Shown here one piece after another: positions 45,230 through 56,553 of a DNA stretch of 64,000 nt. Position numbers and translations under genes: made by a program. The stretch comes from Salvia splendens (taxonomy: Eukaryota; Streptophyta; Magnoliopsida; Lamiales; Lamiaceae): NCBI RefSeq assembly GCF_004379255.2, contig NC_056035.1:17753902-17817901 (forward strand). Reading direction: 5' to 3'. Position 1 is the first letter of the stretch; each line of letters starts with the position of its first letter. A model generated the notes under the pieces. That model searched no databases. It saw only the letters and a list, made by a program, of their open reading frames with translations, and was not told where the DNA came from.

Positions 45230-46380
45230 ATGATTATTTAATTATTTTATTAAAAGATATCATTAAAATATTATTATTTAAGGGAAATAAAATCTTTTTG
45301 GAAGATTTGCCTAGATTTTAGGAATATTTATATTATTATCTATATCTATGGAAATAAATAATATTATTTTATTCCTAGATGATATGGATGAGAATAATTT
45401 AATAGTTTCCTAATATTCATCTAGATTCAAGATAAATATGGTGATAAGATTTGAATATATCTTTTGTGAATTATATATATTATATGAGATTTGATTTAAT
45501 ATCAAATCATGGATTAATTAGATTCTTTCCTTATTTATTGTATTTATATGGATTTTATTCCTGGATAAAATCCTAGTTATATTTGGAAAATAATAATCTA
45601 ATCATTTATCTATATCCTATGGATTAATATGGATTTATTCCTAGATATTTCCTAGATGGATTTAGATAATGATAATATTATTTTATTCTTATCCTGTGAA
45701 TTTATATGAATTTACTCATAGAGAAATTCTAGTTGGATTTGGATAGTGATAATATAATATTTTATTCTTATCTTATAGATTTGTATGGATTTGTTCCTAA
45801 ATAAATCTAAGATAGATATGAATAATTATAATATAATATTATCTAATTCTTTGGATTTATATGGATTAACTCCAAGAATAAATCCTAGATGAATTAGGAT
45901 TAATATTTATATTAATTTATTTTATCCTATAGATTTGAAAAGATTTAATTCTGTCAAGACAAATCTTAGATGGATTAAAATAAACATTAATCCAAGTTAT
46001 CCTTATCTTATGGATTATATCCTAGATAGATTGGGATAAAGATAATATATAAGAAAATCCTTATTTAATTGGATTTAGATAAACTTATTTATCTAAGAAA
46101 TCCTAAGTAATATATGATATATTCTAGATGTCTATTCTAAATAGAATTAAAGATTTGTATAAATCTAGGTTGATTGGATTTTATTCATCGTATGGATTAT
46201 GATGGAATCGTTTCTATCTAGTAATATCCTAGAACGATTTAAATACAGATAATCCTAGATCAACATTATCTTGAGTTGAAGGATTAGATTTTATCGAAAT
46301 AAAATCTAGAATAATCCTAAGTGGATTTAGATAGTCAACACTATCTTGATAAATCCTAATTGAATCTCCCTTGAATAGAT
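45230..46380. repeat. AT-rich leader of loose GATTTATATGGATT repeats
   Basis: More than 1 kb made of variants of TAGATGGATTTAGATAATGA and GGATTTATATGGATT, low complexity, directly after the GC-rich block. Non-coding. Confidence 0.55.
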
Positions 46381-46593
46381 TAAATAATGTCGTTAATTAT
46401 CCAGTGTGTTTAAATGCCATGCATTAAATGGAATTATCTGTTTATTTGGTGTTTATCTATTTTAAGTGGATTACCTGTCTTATCTGCTTATGTGATAATT
46501 ATGCAAAAACCATATAAAATATCTAAGCGATAATTACAACAAGTGCGTTGTATATGGTCTCCATCAATTGATCTGCAATTTATGAAGCTTTTT

Positions 46594-46752
46594 TTTAATA
46601 TTATCGCCACCTGCTCTGTGGGGACAATAATCCTAAGAAATAGCGAGTTCATGAGGGCGGACTTCTCAAAAATAAATAGTATGACCTAGAATGTGGTTTC
46701 CAATATTATCGCCATTTGCTCTGTGGGGACAATAATCCTAAGAAACTGCGAG
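46594..46752. repeat. Tandem duplication of about 113 bp in the copia leader
   Basis: AATATTATCGCCACCTGCTC...AATCCTAAGAAATAGCGAG near 46597 recurs near 46710 with a few changes (CGCCATTTGCTC, AAACTGCGAG). The duplication predates most wear of the region. Confidence 0.85.
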
Positions 46753-47399
46753 ATTCAGAAGTTCACACAGAATTTATGAGAGAGCTTGATCTTGTTAGCA
46801 GCACATGAGCATTGTTATGGGAGTGTGTTGTAGAAATGAGACTCTGTAATGCTAAATTCGGTGGTCTTGCTTAGGCAACATTAGGCGGCCATGCCACTCT
46901 GTGGTCTCTGGATTATTCGTCGGTGTTGTGACCAGTAAAATTGTAAGATTTTAATGCGTATTGACTTCCTCTGGAGGGTACAAAATTTTAATTTTACAGT
47001 TGCAAGATACATAATTATTTTGTGGTTATTTGCGATTATGTATTGAGCATAAGTATGTGATAATAAGTTTATTTGCCAAATCTTCATTATGTCATTCATA
47101 TTTTTTTTGTCTGCGATCTTAATGGAATAAACTCGAATGCCAAAATTATGTGGGCTGGAAATGTAAATGGATAAGATTCTCATCGCTAAAACTGGGAGTT
47201 TATACTCAATAATTCATGTCCTCCATTTCCTCGACATAATTCTACGAAGATTGTTCGAGAATGCTTTTTGCATGTACTTGACAAGTTCTTTGAGGAATAA
47301 GGTCAAGCTATTTTCTTTTAAGTAGCATGACAAGTCTTGGTTGGTGACGATGAAAGATGGATATCAATAGAATCTGTCAAGATGATTCGATTGGAATAT

Positions 47400-50100
47400 C
47401 CTAAATGGACAGAATATTTTGAGGAATCTTTTGATCACTCAAATAGTTTCTGACTCAAGTCATCGCCTTGAGTAATAAGAAATGACTAAAAGAAGGTTTA
47501 ACCGAAAAGTAGAAAACCTTCAGAATATTAGTCATTATATTACTGTTAGAGGAAAGTAACATGATAGATGACGAATTCATGAAGGCTGCATTTTTCCTAA
47601 GTCCTAGTTCATTTGAATAAAAGACTAGATATGGAAATGGGAGAGTCTGATTAGTCATCAAAGTTTGTTTAAAGCGAGTGAAGATGCTTTGTAAGTTGGA
47701 TTGACCTCTTTTAAAGAAGGACAATGACTTACATGACAATGCAACTTCTAAGTAAGAGATCTTGATCCGGTTAGGCTTTTGTTGCAGTGGGAGCTTATAA
47801 AGCTCAATTATTGTTTTATGGTTGATGATTAAGGCATCATAGTATTGAAACAATATAAGTGCAACAAGATTGAGTATGAAATAACACATCAACTTCTTAA
47901 ACAATGAATAATAAAGTATTTATGGCTCTTAGTATTAAGGCCAAGAAAATACTTAGCTATTGTTCAAACTGATCTAGACTGTCAAGATTTTAACAATTTG
48001 TTTGTTAAATAGCTTGAAAGTCGAGAATGTCTATTCGATGCACTATAAGTTAGAATCATTTGATTCAGAATAATTATAGAAGTGCAACGTAGAAAGACTA
48101 GCAAGTCTCAATGGTTTACACCAATAAGGAGACGAGCAAGGCGTTATGATCAGTAGTGGGAGTCTAATCTCCATTAACGAATCCAAGCATTCTTTCAAAG
48201 AAGGGGATAGTTATGTAAGAAGGAATCGAAGTCTTTCTAAGACAAGTTTGATCAAGTGATGAGTTGTACTCATGAAAATCTTATCATTGATGGGATAAGC
48301 GTTAGATATAACGAGATACACCTTAAATAAACTACCAGCATCAGTACCTTCTACAAAACACGAGTTGTGGACTAGAGCGACTTTAGTCTAGCACATCTCA
48401 AGGTGTAATGTTTATCCAACGCATGTTGGAAAAGGTATCCAAGTAATTGGAGTTGAGTACTGAGGTATGTTTAAGGTTGTCCCAAATGATGTAAGATTAT
48501 GAGTTCTGTAATCTTCAAAGATACAATTCTTGTATGAAGATCAAGAGATGAACTACAAGCCTAACAATGTGATAATTCTCAAGATAAAAAGAGAGATATC
48601 GGCTTTTCCATATTACCAAGGAATCATACCATTAGAAACTTTTGCACTAATAAAATCAACTTCAACACCTAAGATTGTTAGAACCATGTCGTAGTGGGAG
48701 CGTTCCCAGGAACATGACAAGTTCATGGGTCTAAGAGTGTCGAAAGACTCGGTCTTAGATTAACTTGAACATAATCCCTTTAACTACAATGTATAATTGG
48801 TTCATTTGGATATTCATCATTGGAAAGGTGATAGATTCCAAACTACAATCTTAGATAGACAACATGTTTTACAAGACTTGCAATACTACCTACAGGTTGT
48901 GTCAGTCAGTGAGAGCTAGTACATTTGCAAGTGTAAATGTGGATCTCAAATGGCTAGACAATGACAATGGGCTATGCCGAAAGAGAAATATCATCTTCTC
49001 GCTGTCGTTGTGCCAAGATTTGTTCGATCCTATTGTCTATCAGCAATTACATAATTAGAATGTATGTATCATGATTGTCAAGACAGCTTTCTATTAATAG
49101 AAGTCTTGAAGAAATCATCTACATGGAACATCCTAATAGGTATGTAATAGAGGGTAAGAAACACATGATTAGAAGCTTATGAAGACCTTTGTGGTCTTAG
49201 GCAAGCATCTAAATCAGAGATAAGTGTTTTGTTGAGATTGTCAAATGTTTGGAATTTGACATGTGCTCTTTAAGTGTGTAGTAAGCACAAGGAAGTTGAA
49301 AGTGCATTAAATATGGTATTATTGGTACTCTACGATGATGAAATCTACAAAAGTTGCAAACAACTAAGATTGGCATCTAGCGTAGGAAACTGGTTGTCTA
49401 CCCAGTTTAAGATAAAGGATTATAGAGAAACTAATTACATTCTAAGCATCTAAAGTCTTTAAGATTGCTAGAAAGAATGTTGAGATTCTCTTAGGAATCC
49501 TATATCTATACATAGCTTGGAACATTTTAGCATTGGAAATTCCATGAAAAGGTTGTTACCTTTCAAGATGGAATTGTCTTGTCTCTAGTCAAGTGTCGTT
49601 TGACGCTTAGTGAGAACAAGAATTATGAGACTAGTTCTGCAGATAGATGTCTCATGTATGCTATGATGTGTACTAAGTTTGATATTAGTTGTGCTTTTGC
49701 ATAGCAAGTATATATCATATTAACCATGGCAAAGGACTTTGATTGAGGTAATGAATATACCATAATACTTGAGAAAGACTAATCGCTATATTCTAGTTTA
49801 CTAGTCATTCATGTAATGTCCTTAGGGTTACACTGACTAAGTCTTATGACTAATCAGTGATCGAGTAAGTCATCCTCAGTTTATGTGTTTACATTAGGAG
49901 TATACTCCTAGTAGCTTTGATCGTAAGTTTGAGTATACCTATGAGTATTTTTACTCTAGCAAAGGTTAACTCAAGAGGAACACGAGATCATAAGCTAAGC
50001 AATCACATAGAGAGATGAAATTAATTAAAGATCAAGTACGCAGCAAAGACATAGTGACGCAAAAGATATTATCAGAGAACAACCAAGTATATTTTTCACT
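47400..50100 (+). pseudogene. Worn copia pol region
   Basis: No long frame. Fragments in order fit copia pol: near 49180-49215 a relic of the KLHKSIYGLRQASKSW block (LRQASKSEIS-like); at ~49320-49440 LVLYDDEI (the YVDD motif has lost its valine codon), then NWLSTQFKIKDYRETNYILS; near 49985-50020 an AKQSHREMK-like remnant of the RNase H region. This order (RT then RNase H close to the 3' LTR) is that of Ty1/copia. Gag, protease and integrase are not recognisable. Confidence 0.7.
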
Positions 50101-50179
50101 GAAAAATGCCTTTGTGGCAACATGTTTCAAACATGATGTGAAATGAGTGGTAGTTCGATATATCTAGCTCCAATACCTG

Positions 50180-50251
50180 CTTTGTGTATAAGTGGGAGAG
50201 TTTTTGGCAGTGGGTATACTCGAAAGCATGTTTTGAGTATAAGTGGGAGAT
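50180..50251 (+). other. Purine tract before the 3' LTR, partly duplicated
   Basis: TATAAGTGGGAGA occurs twice, at about 50186-50198 and 50238-50250. Between them is an LTR-start-like sentence (gtatactcgaaagcatgttttgag) that resembles the first 35 bases of the LTR. The inner tract would therefore be the original primer and the outer one a duplication. Confidence 0.7.
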
Positions 50252-51800
50252 TGTTAGGGTTAGTATACTGAAAAGCATGTTTCGAGTGAGAGTTCGCACG
50301 AATAGAACGTTGCATGTATACGTAAAAACTTTACAATCCACTTTTGACCCGATTCAGTATTATTCAAGCATTTCGCACGAATAGAATCAGTATATTATTA
50401 CATTGTGTTTGCTTGTGCGTTTATGAGATGTTTTATAAACATTTAAATGCATAAGAAGTAAACAAAGCCTAAGTCTTTTGCTTAGTAGACTGGTTGTGGG
50501 CGTCGTCCACTTTAAGGTAACTACAGTCGGTTCTATGCAATGCTTTGCAAAAGAAAAAGAAGAATTTCACAACCTAGATAGGCTTTGGCTACCTATCGTG
50601 AAAGGTTGCAATGTCAGTCCGATTATTTCTAAGCCTTATTGAAATAATATGACGTTGGTGTGGTATAGCACTGAATGGATCTAACAGCAAGACGTGTCTT
50701 TATGCTATCTACAGAAAGACGAGGTCTTGATAAATATCTATTTCTTAATCAATGTACGTTAGCACTGAGCATACGATATTGAGTATCTACTACTTTGACT
50801 TACCAAAGGTGCAGGTTTTTCGTCACCCAACGATCCAGGTATATTGGGTAGTGGTGATCATTATCTAGCGGTGCTAGGATTGCTATTATGTTGAATCGTG
50901 CGCGAGGTGAGTCTCGTTTGATAATGTCCTCAAGAGGAGCTTGAACAAGGTTTTATTATTCGGAAACTGGCCAGTTGGAGTTTTATTACTCTATGAATAA
51001 TAAATAAGTGTTTCTTGCTAAGTCTACTCTTGGAGTTAATAAGATGTTAATTAATTAAGTCCATAGCAGACTTTAATTAATTAATGGACATTTATATCTT
51101 AAGCGCGGGAAATGAATAATAAACAACATGGAAACCCGGAATACTTATAATTTCGGATTTGGATGGGGAGTTCAATATTACGTCTGTAGTGGCTGCTCGT
51201 AATATTCCAATATAAGCTTGTATTAAATTGTGGGTTCAATTTAATTAGTAAAAAGCTAATTGGGGGAGCCCATATCCAAAACCTTCCATAGATCCATGAC
51301 TGGGCCCAATATGAACTATTATAAATAGAAGAATAAAAGAGACAGGAGAATTAATTATTAGAGTTAGAATTTTCGTCCCTCTCTAATGAGAAGATGAACG
51401 ATTTTTCTACTTCTTTTCTCCTCCGTGAGTTCTTCAGCTCCTCCTCCGTGAGAATTTCTGTCTTCTTTATTCGAGTCCTAGTGTTTCGATAAGATCAGCC
51501 CACCCTGATGTCGGAATACAGTTCGGGACACCAGTCAGAAGATCTGTGGTCTAGTATTGAAGATCATCGTGGAGAAGGCACAAGCAATCGACGATTCTTT
51601 GGAGAATCAACGAGGTAAATTGGCTAACTCCGTAGTGTGCATGTTTTAGGATTTATTTGTTCTAAAGCATGTATGTAATTCAAGTTATGAGCATGATACA
51701 TGTGATAATTACGCGAATAGATTTTGTCTAAATAATCTGCTAAATAGATCCGTATTATGTGATCCGTTTAGAACGCACGCTTCCGCTGCCAACCCCTTCA
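50252..51800 (+). repeat. 3' LTR of the defective copia element
   Basis: Same start and end as the 5' LTR. TATAAATA is at 51320-51327. It ends CCTTCA directly before the CTGAT duplication and the resumed transposase frame. Confidence 0.93.
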
Positions 51801-53153
51801 CTGATGTCGAACACTCAATGATATCATGGACGATGAAAGATTAGCGTGCCCATTATAATTACGATCCCCCATACAAGTATGAGTAGTGCTAAACACTCTA
51901 ATTTGCCAGTGTTCATCATGTTTTCTCAATGTTGCTCGACACTCCCACAAACATTTCGGTAATGACTTATCTTTCGAATTTCCTTGTGGCCACTTACAAA
52001 CTGCATGCCATCTCTTTCCTTTACCTTCAGCAACTGTATATTGTCGGATTTTTTCCAAATGCCAAAAAGTCACAGCTGTCTTCAATTCCAACTTCTTTCT
52101 AAATTTAGTATGCAAACCGACATTGGTAGGATCTTTTTCACTCCAATAATGCACACTGGGATCAGCATGCTCAAAGTTCTTTGGATCAAAACTATCATAT
52201 GTACTTGGTAAGGTGCGAAAATAGTTCATTCCACGCTGTGGGAACTGTGGAACTACTCTTCCTCCAACTGTTCTTTCTCCAACTGGAATGGATGGTCTTG
52301 AATCAACAAATTGTTCATCTTCAGACGGATCACCATCTGAGTCTGTACTAACAATGTTTACATCTTCAGAATCATAAGGTGATTGTGGATCAAGAAAGTC
52401 GGCTTTATCAGGACCTATAATGTCATCAACCACATGACAATTGTCACTGTCCCCTAAACGCACGCCTCCAACATCAAAATCTTGTGTTGCAGTGGAAATT
52501 GGTTCTTGGGCTCTCGTAGACGTACCAATATCATAACTTATGACATGATGACTATTTTGTTGAGTATTTGTCGAATACTCAACAAATAATTCAATTTGAC
52601 CTCCTGTAGCCATACTCTCACTGAACATTAGTGGCATGCATATTTCTTGTAGTAGAGTACCTATAAACGTGACTCCGGATCCAACGCATATAGTACGTTT
52701 CCATATTATTTGAACTTTGTTTTCAAATATGCTTATCCCCATCCTTTCACAAATTGTTTCCACAAACATATCGTAGGAAACACTTTCATCCAACATAATG
52801 AATCCTTTTGAAAAAGGAGGATCATATGAAATAACTGATCCGGGGATTATCTTTCCACCCCAATATAAATTCACACACCACGTCATACTATCTGCAATAA
52901 TGTAAAACACAAATAAATATGTATTTTTTTTTACATTTATCATTATGTAGAGTGAGCCAAAATTGGTCAAAAATTAGATATTAATTACATCAAATATATA
53001 CTATCATAACAATCCATCAAATATTGGTAAAAAATTAGATATACTACAATATACAATATCATAACAATGCATCACATATTTCTATTAATTACACTACAAT
53101 ATATACTATCACAACAATCCATCAAATGTTGCTAAAAAATTAGATATACTAAC

Positions 53154-53340
53154 CGAATAGGAGGACTAATGTTTGGAAGAATGAGCCAAAATCGAAATCT
53201 TCACGCTCAAATCACCGATTGCGTCGACCGGAGCAAGGATTTCAAGGTTTTTCGCATTTGGGGAGGGTTTTCGCATTTGGGGAGGGAAAGTGATTAGGGT
53301 TTCGCGATTGTGGGAGAGATCCGACTGTTATCTGGTTCAA
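53154..53340 (-). promoter_or_regulatory. Non-coding leader exon of the MULE transposase gene
   Basis: On the minus strand a CT-rich leader (ctctcccacaatcgcgaaaccc) ends at a donor TATTCG|GTTAGT (53154). The intron runs to the acceptor TTGCAG at 52892. A 15-bp tandem repeat (CCCTCCCCAAATGCGAAAA) lies at about 53255-53290. Confidence 0.5.
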
Positions 53341-53344
53341 CGGT

Positions 53345-53599
53345 AACACGTCGTTGCAGTTGGCATTTTTATCTTAAACACGCTAACATGGTAGGCGTTT
53401 ATATGTATTAAACACGCCAACATAGATGGCATTTTTTTAATTAAACACACCAACGTAGATGGCATTTTTTAAATAAACACGCCAACCAAGTAGGCGTGTT
53501 ACGATAAATACTGTATTTGCATAAAATACGATGAAATTGTAAAACGCCAATACGGTTGGCATGTTTACTTAAAAACATGTCAATGTGGGTGGCGTTTTT
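53345..53599. repeat. Right palindrome array of the MULE (about 7 units)
   Basis: Same unit type as on the left, in inverted order. The outermost three units pair with those of the left end. Units between 53345 and 53500 are nearer to each other than to the left array, suggesting local turnover. Confidence 0.9.
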
Positions 53600-53687
53600 C
53601 CCATGTTTGGAAGAAATAACAAAGTGGGTACATTTTCGTTATTATAGTAGTAGAGTGCCCCATAGATGTGATTTTACCATTTTTTCT

Positions 53688-54091
53688 TTTAGTTTTCATT
53701 TTTCAAGGGAAGGGATTATGAGAAAAGTTAAAGAGAGAATAGTGGCCTCTTTGCATATGAGGTGGGGGCCACTTCTGATTTGCTCGTTGGTTTTGATTGG
53801 TGTAAATGCGTGGAAATTTATCTAATTATAGTTATCCTTAAATAGTTTTAGTGATTAATAATTACTAGTATTACAATATTTAGTTAGCAAATAATTTTTT
53901 GTTTTAATTTTAAATTTTTTTAAAATTTGTATATACTAGGGAATATTAGATTTGTAAATTATAAAATTTTAAATATTAGTAAATAAATTGAATTTGAGAA
54001 TGATTTCATACTTTATTTTATAGACAATTATCGCCATCTTTACGTTAATTATATATTAGAGGCGTGGTTGAAGTGTATACATAATTATTGA
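53688..54091. other. AT-rich DNA outside the MULE, nothing recognised
   Basis: No frame or repeat supported. Confidence 0.35.
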
Positions 54092-54960
54092 CTAGCAAAA
54101 TATGAATATAAGCATTTGATCACTAACCTTACTATAATAATCCATATAAGCATTTACTTTCTGACCTTGTACTGCCCCCACTGCGTAGTCACTAGCATTG
54201 CACATCGCTTCAAAGGGGTGATTCCAGTCGAAGCACAGATAATTGGAGCTGACACTAAGACTTGTCCTTGAGAAGCTGAAAAGCTGCCTCGCAAGTTTCA
54301 TCGAAGATAAAATCTACATCATTTTGGAGAAGTCGGGTTAGCGGCTGTGTTATCTTTGCACAATGCTTGATAAATCTTCTGTAGAACTCAACGTGGCCTA
54401 GGAAACCCCCGCACTTCCTTTTGGTTAGTAGGGAAGGGTAACTTGGATATTACCTCTACCGTTGCTTGATCAACCTGGATCCCTCTTCCCGATACCACAT
54501 GGCCCAGCACAATACCTTCGGGAACTATGAAGTGGCGCATCTCAAAATTTAGAACTAAATTCTTTTCTTGGCATCTCCCTAATACCATATCCAGATGGCG
54601 TAGGCATGAATCAAATGAATCCTCGTAGACCGTGAAATCATCAATGAAGATCTCAATGCACTCCTCAAACAAATCTGAGAAGATACTCATCAGGCATCTC
54701 TGAAAGGTTCCGGGGGTGTTGCACAGCCCGAACGACATTCCTCTATCAGGATAAGTACCAAATGGACAGGTGAAGTATCAGAAAGTATCCACTATATCCA
54801 TCTAGGAAGCAGAAGTATTGCTTCCCAGCCAGTCGCTCCAGCATCTGATCGATGAATGGCAAGGGAAAATGATCCTTTCGTGTGGCAGCATTCAACTTGC
54901 GTTAATCAATGTTTTTATACATCGAAATCACTACTACAAGGACGTGTTTGGTTTTGCAGA
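54092..54960 (-). pseudogene. Ty3/gypsy reverse-transcriptase fragment
   Basis: On minus, in several frames: DHFPLPFIDQML, LDGYSGYF and CPFGTYP (54960-54740), then an open stretch 54738-54388 with MSFGLCNTPGTFQRCLMSIF, the catalytic region EIFIDDFTVYEDSFDSCLRH, NLVLNFEMRHFIVPEGIVLG and ISKLPFPTNQKEVRGF. Finally 54301-54092 has MCNASDYAVGAVQG, the start of RNase H. This is the pol of a Ty3/gypsy element of the non-chromovirus type. No LTR was found beside it, so it is a truncated relic. Confidence 0.85.
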
Positions 54961-55674
54961 TAGCACAAGATAGTGACACATATCTGATGTTTGGTTTGCC
55001 ATTAATCTTTTCAGAATGGCCCTTGAAATGGGCTAAGGCCCGAGCATCTGACATAGTTAATCACAGTTTGTGAATCCCACAAAATTCGTCCAATATATTT
55101 TATGGGAATCCTGAAAATGGATGAAGTTACATATATACCCCACAGTTTAAGTTACAATAGTCAGCCCTTTCAGAAATTTGCTAATTGCCGACAATGGAGT
55201 TTCTCTAAAGAGACTTCTGTATGCATTGATTTCTCCCGTAGCTGCTTTGATTTTTTCCAATCTTCTAAATTGATGTAGCTTAACGGCCTAAGCATAAGCG
55301 CCAGAGAATCTGCAAATGGGGGAACAAACTTCTCCGGCTGCGGCTGATCTTCTCTTGTCTGGTTAGGAGGTGGGAGAAAGAGAAAAATGCATATTTTTTT
55401 GAAGAAATTTGGACATTATTCATCGAGTTCTCCGGCCAAATTTTCAGAAGTCGTGTGTCGTGTTAAATTTTCTGCTGCAAGTTGGCTCTATGTTAGGTTT
55501 CTGCAAATTGAGAAAAAATTGTTTGATGCACTTTATTTCTCTGCACCCCTTCGTTTAATTTTTGTTGTCAACCTTGTTAATGTTGAGTAATTTTATAAGT
55601 TTGGTGAAGCGACACAAAACGATGTGCGGCGGTGAGGATATTGGATTTGATAAAAGGTCTTATTTTATGATTTG
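54961..55674. other. Unassigned DNA left of the second copia element
   Basis: The minus strand has a short gene-like phrase near 55290-55150 (RRLEKIKAATGEINAYRSLF, then SKFLKGLTIV) that I cannot place. It could belong to the gypsy relic or to a captured fragment. Confidence 0.3.
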
Positions 55675-56538
55675 TGTAAGAATATTTATATTCTTATGTG
55701 ACCTATGTGTCTATCAGTTTAATTATAAAGATTAAGTTCATATTAAAATATGGGATTCTAATATAAAAGGCGATACCGTGATGGATCGGTTTTGATTAGT
55801 GAATTAGAATCGGGTGTATTGATAACCCTCCTCTCTTACCTCTAATTATGATATTATAATATATATATAATTATATATATGCGAAAAGAAACATGTATAT
55901 ATATAATTGATTATATATATAAATAAATGTATGTGCTAACTTTCATGTAAATATATGTGTATGTTAACGTGTATGTGCATATTTAATGCATGAAACGTGA
56001 CCGACAGTTGAGTATATATATTATACAAATTGGTTTAGTTAGTAAATCAAGATATTATAATAATGAACAGTCACGTCTGTTCTTTATAGATGTCGGTTGA
56101 TGCATGGAAGATTATATGCGAACAGACGCAACTTTTAGTGAAGAGTTGTGTAGTGCCTATATATATGGATGTTTCGTTCATTACAAAGACACACCAAAAA
56201 GGAAATACACAATACACATTAACAGTTATATGCACAGAAAGCTAGTCACGATATATTTATATATATATATACTTTCAGTTCTTATATATATACATATAGT
56301 AAAAGTTGTTGATTCTTTATCCATCAAAAGAATCATTGAAGTCTTAAGGTCAAAGAGAGGAAAACATCAATAGCAGCTTAAGGGGAAATATCAAATAGTG
56401 GATCCAACCCTACATCAAATTAATAAGCATGGATGGAGGTTGGTGTTATATCTCTTTGTTACAGTATATTTGACATGGTTGAATTAATACGAATCTAGAA
56501 TGTGATTTCGGTATAGAAGTTGGTAAAGATAGCTTACA
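55675..56538 (+). repeat. 5' LTR of the second copia element
   Basis: Starts TGTAAGAATATTTATATTCT, which is itself an inverted repeat, and ends GCTTACA. Contains TA-rich stretches (55855-55920) and an 89-codon frame (56104-56373) repeated in the 3' LTR. Confidence 0.93.
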
Positions 56539-56540
56539 TT

Positions 56541-56553
56541 TGGTATCAGAGCC
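56541..56553 (+). other. Primer-binding site, initiator methionine tRNA type
   Basis: TGGTATCAGAGCC two bases after the LTR, as in the first copia element. Confidence 0.9.

Larger units (their letters stand above)
42832..51800 (+). mobile_element. Ty1/copia-type LTR retrotransposon, defective, inserted in the MULE transposase
   Basis: Complete outline: target duplication CTGAT (42827-42831 and 51801-51805), 5' LTR 42832-44382, primer-binding site at 44385, internal region, purine tract before 50252, 3' LTR 50252-51800. The two LTRs (1,551 and 1,549 bp) differ at roughly two dozen positions by hand alignment (about 1.5%). The internal region has no long open frame, only worn copia pol motifs (see 47400-50100). 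The insertion is younger than the MULE it interrupts. A solo LTR of the same family lies at 22072-23604. Confidence 0.93.
42569..52886 (-). pseudogene. MULE transposase, N-terminal part only, split by an LTR retrotransposon
   Basis: The minus-strand frame starts at ATG 52886 (MTWCVNLYWGGKIIPGSV), after an intron acceptor at 52892 and a non-coding exon ending at 53154. It runs to 51806, is interrupted by 42832-51800 plus one CTGAT copy, and resumes at 42831 to a stop at 42569. The two parts join in frame to 447 codons. The content is a PB1-like start, an acidic middle with many D/S residues, then the MULE N-terminal domain (TAVTFWHLEKIRQYTVAEGK, WPQGNSKDKSLPKCLWECRA, HTCMGD) and, past the insertion, IENDPAYKVKAIVADIENRF and SYKKVWYAR. 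A shifted frame continues YGGWEWSFK, so a frameshift follows. The catalytic DDE domain, zinc finger and C-terminus are absent. Confidence 0.88.
38913..53678. mobile_element. Mutator-like element (MULE) with PMD gene, truncated transposase and palindrome-array ends
   Basis: A perfect 9-bp duplication ATTTTTTCT flanks it (38904-38912 and 53679-53687). The ends GAGAAAATC and (inverted) GGTAAAATC lead into a shared GGGGCACTCTAC, ACTATAATAACGAAAATG and TTGTTATTTCTTCCA. Inverted similarity runs over at least 210 bp. Inside are a PMD gene (plus, pseudogene), a MULE transposase fragment (minus, pseudogene), a MITE (39323-39524) and an LTR retrotransposon insertion (42832-51800). Without the retrotransposon and its extra CTGAT, the element is about 5,790 bp. 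PMD proteins are known companions of plant transposons; here both coding parts are defective, so this copy cannot move on its own. Confidence 0.9.

Noticed and set aside
44518..45321. Several overlapping frames of 100-150 codons on both strands in the GC-rich block
   Set aside because: High GC removes stop codons in all frames; the residues are mostly R, P, A and S with no domain. Composition explains them.
45230..46380. AT-rich GATTTATATGGATT repeats considered as centromeric or satellite DNA
   Set aside because: They are confined to the leader of one LTR retrotransposon and are too degenerate for a satellite.
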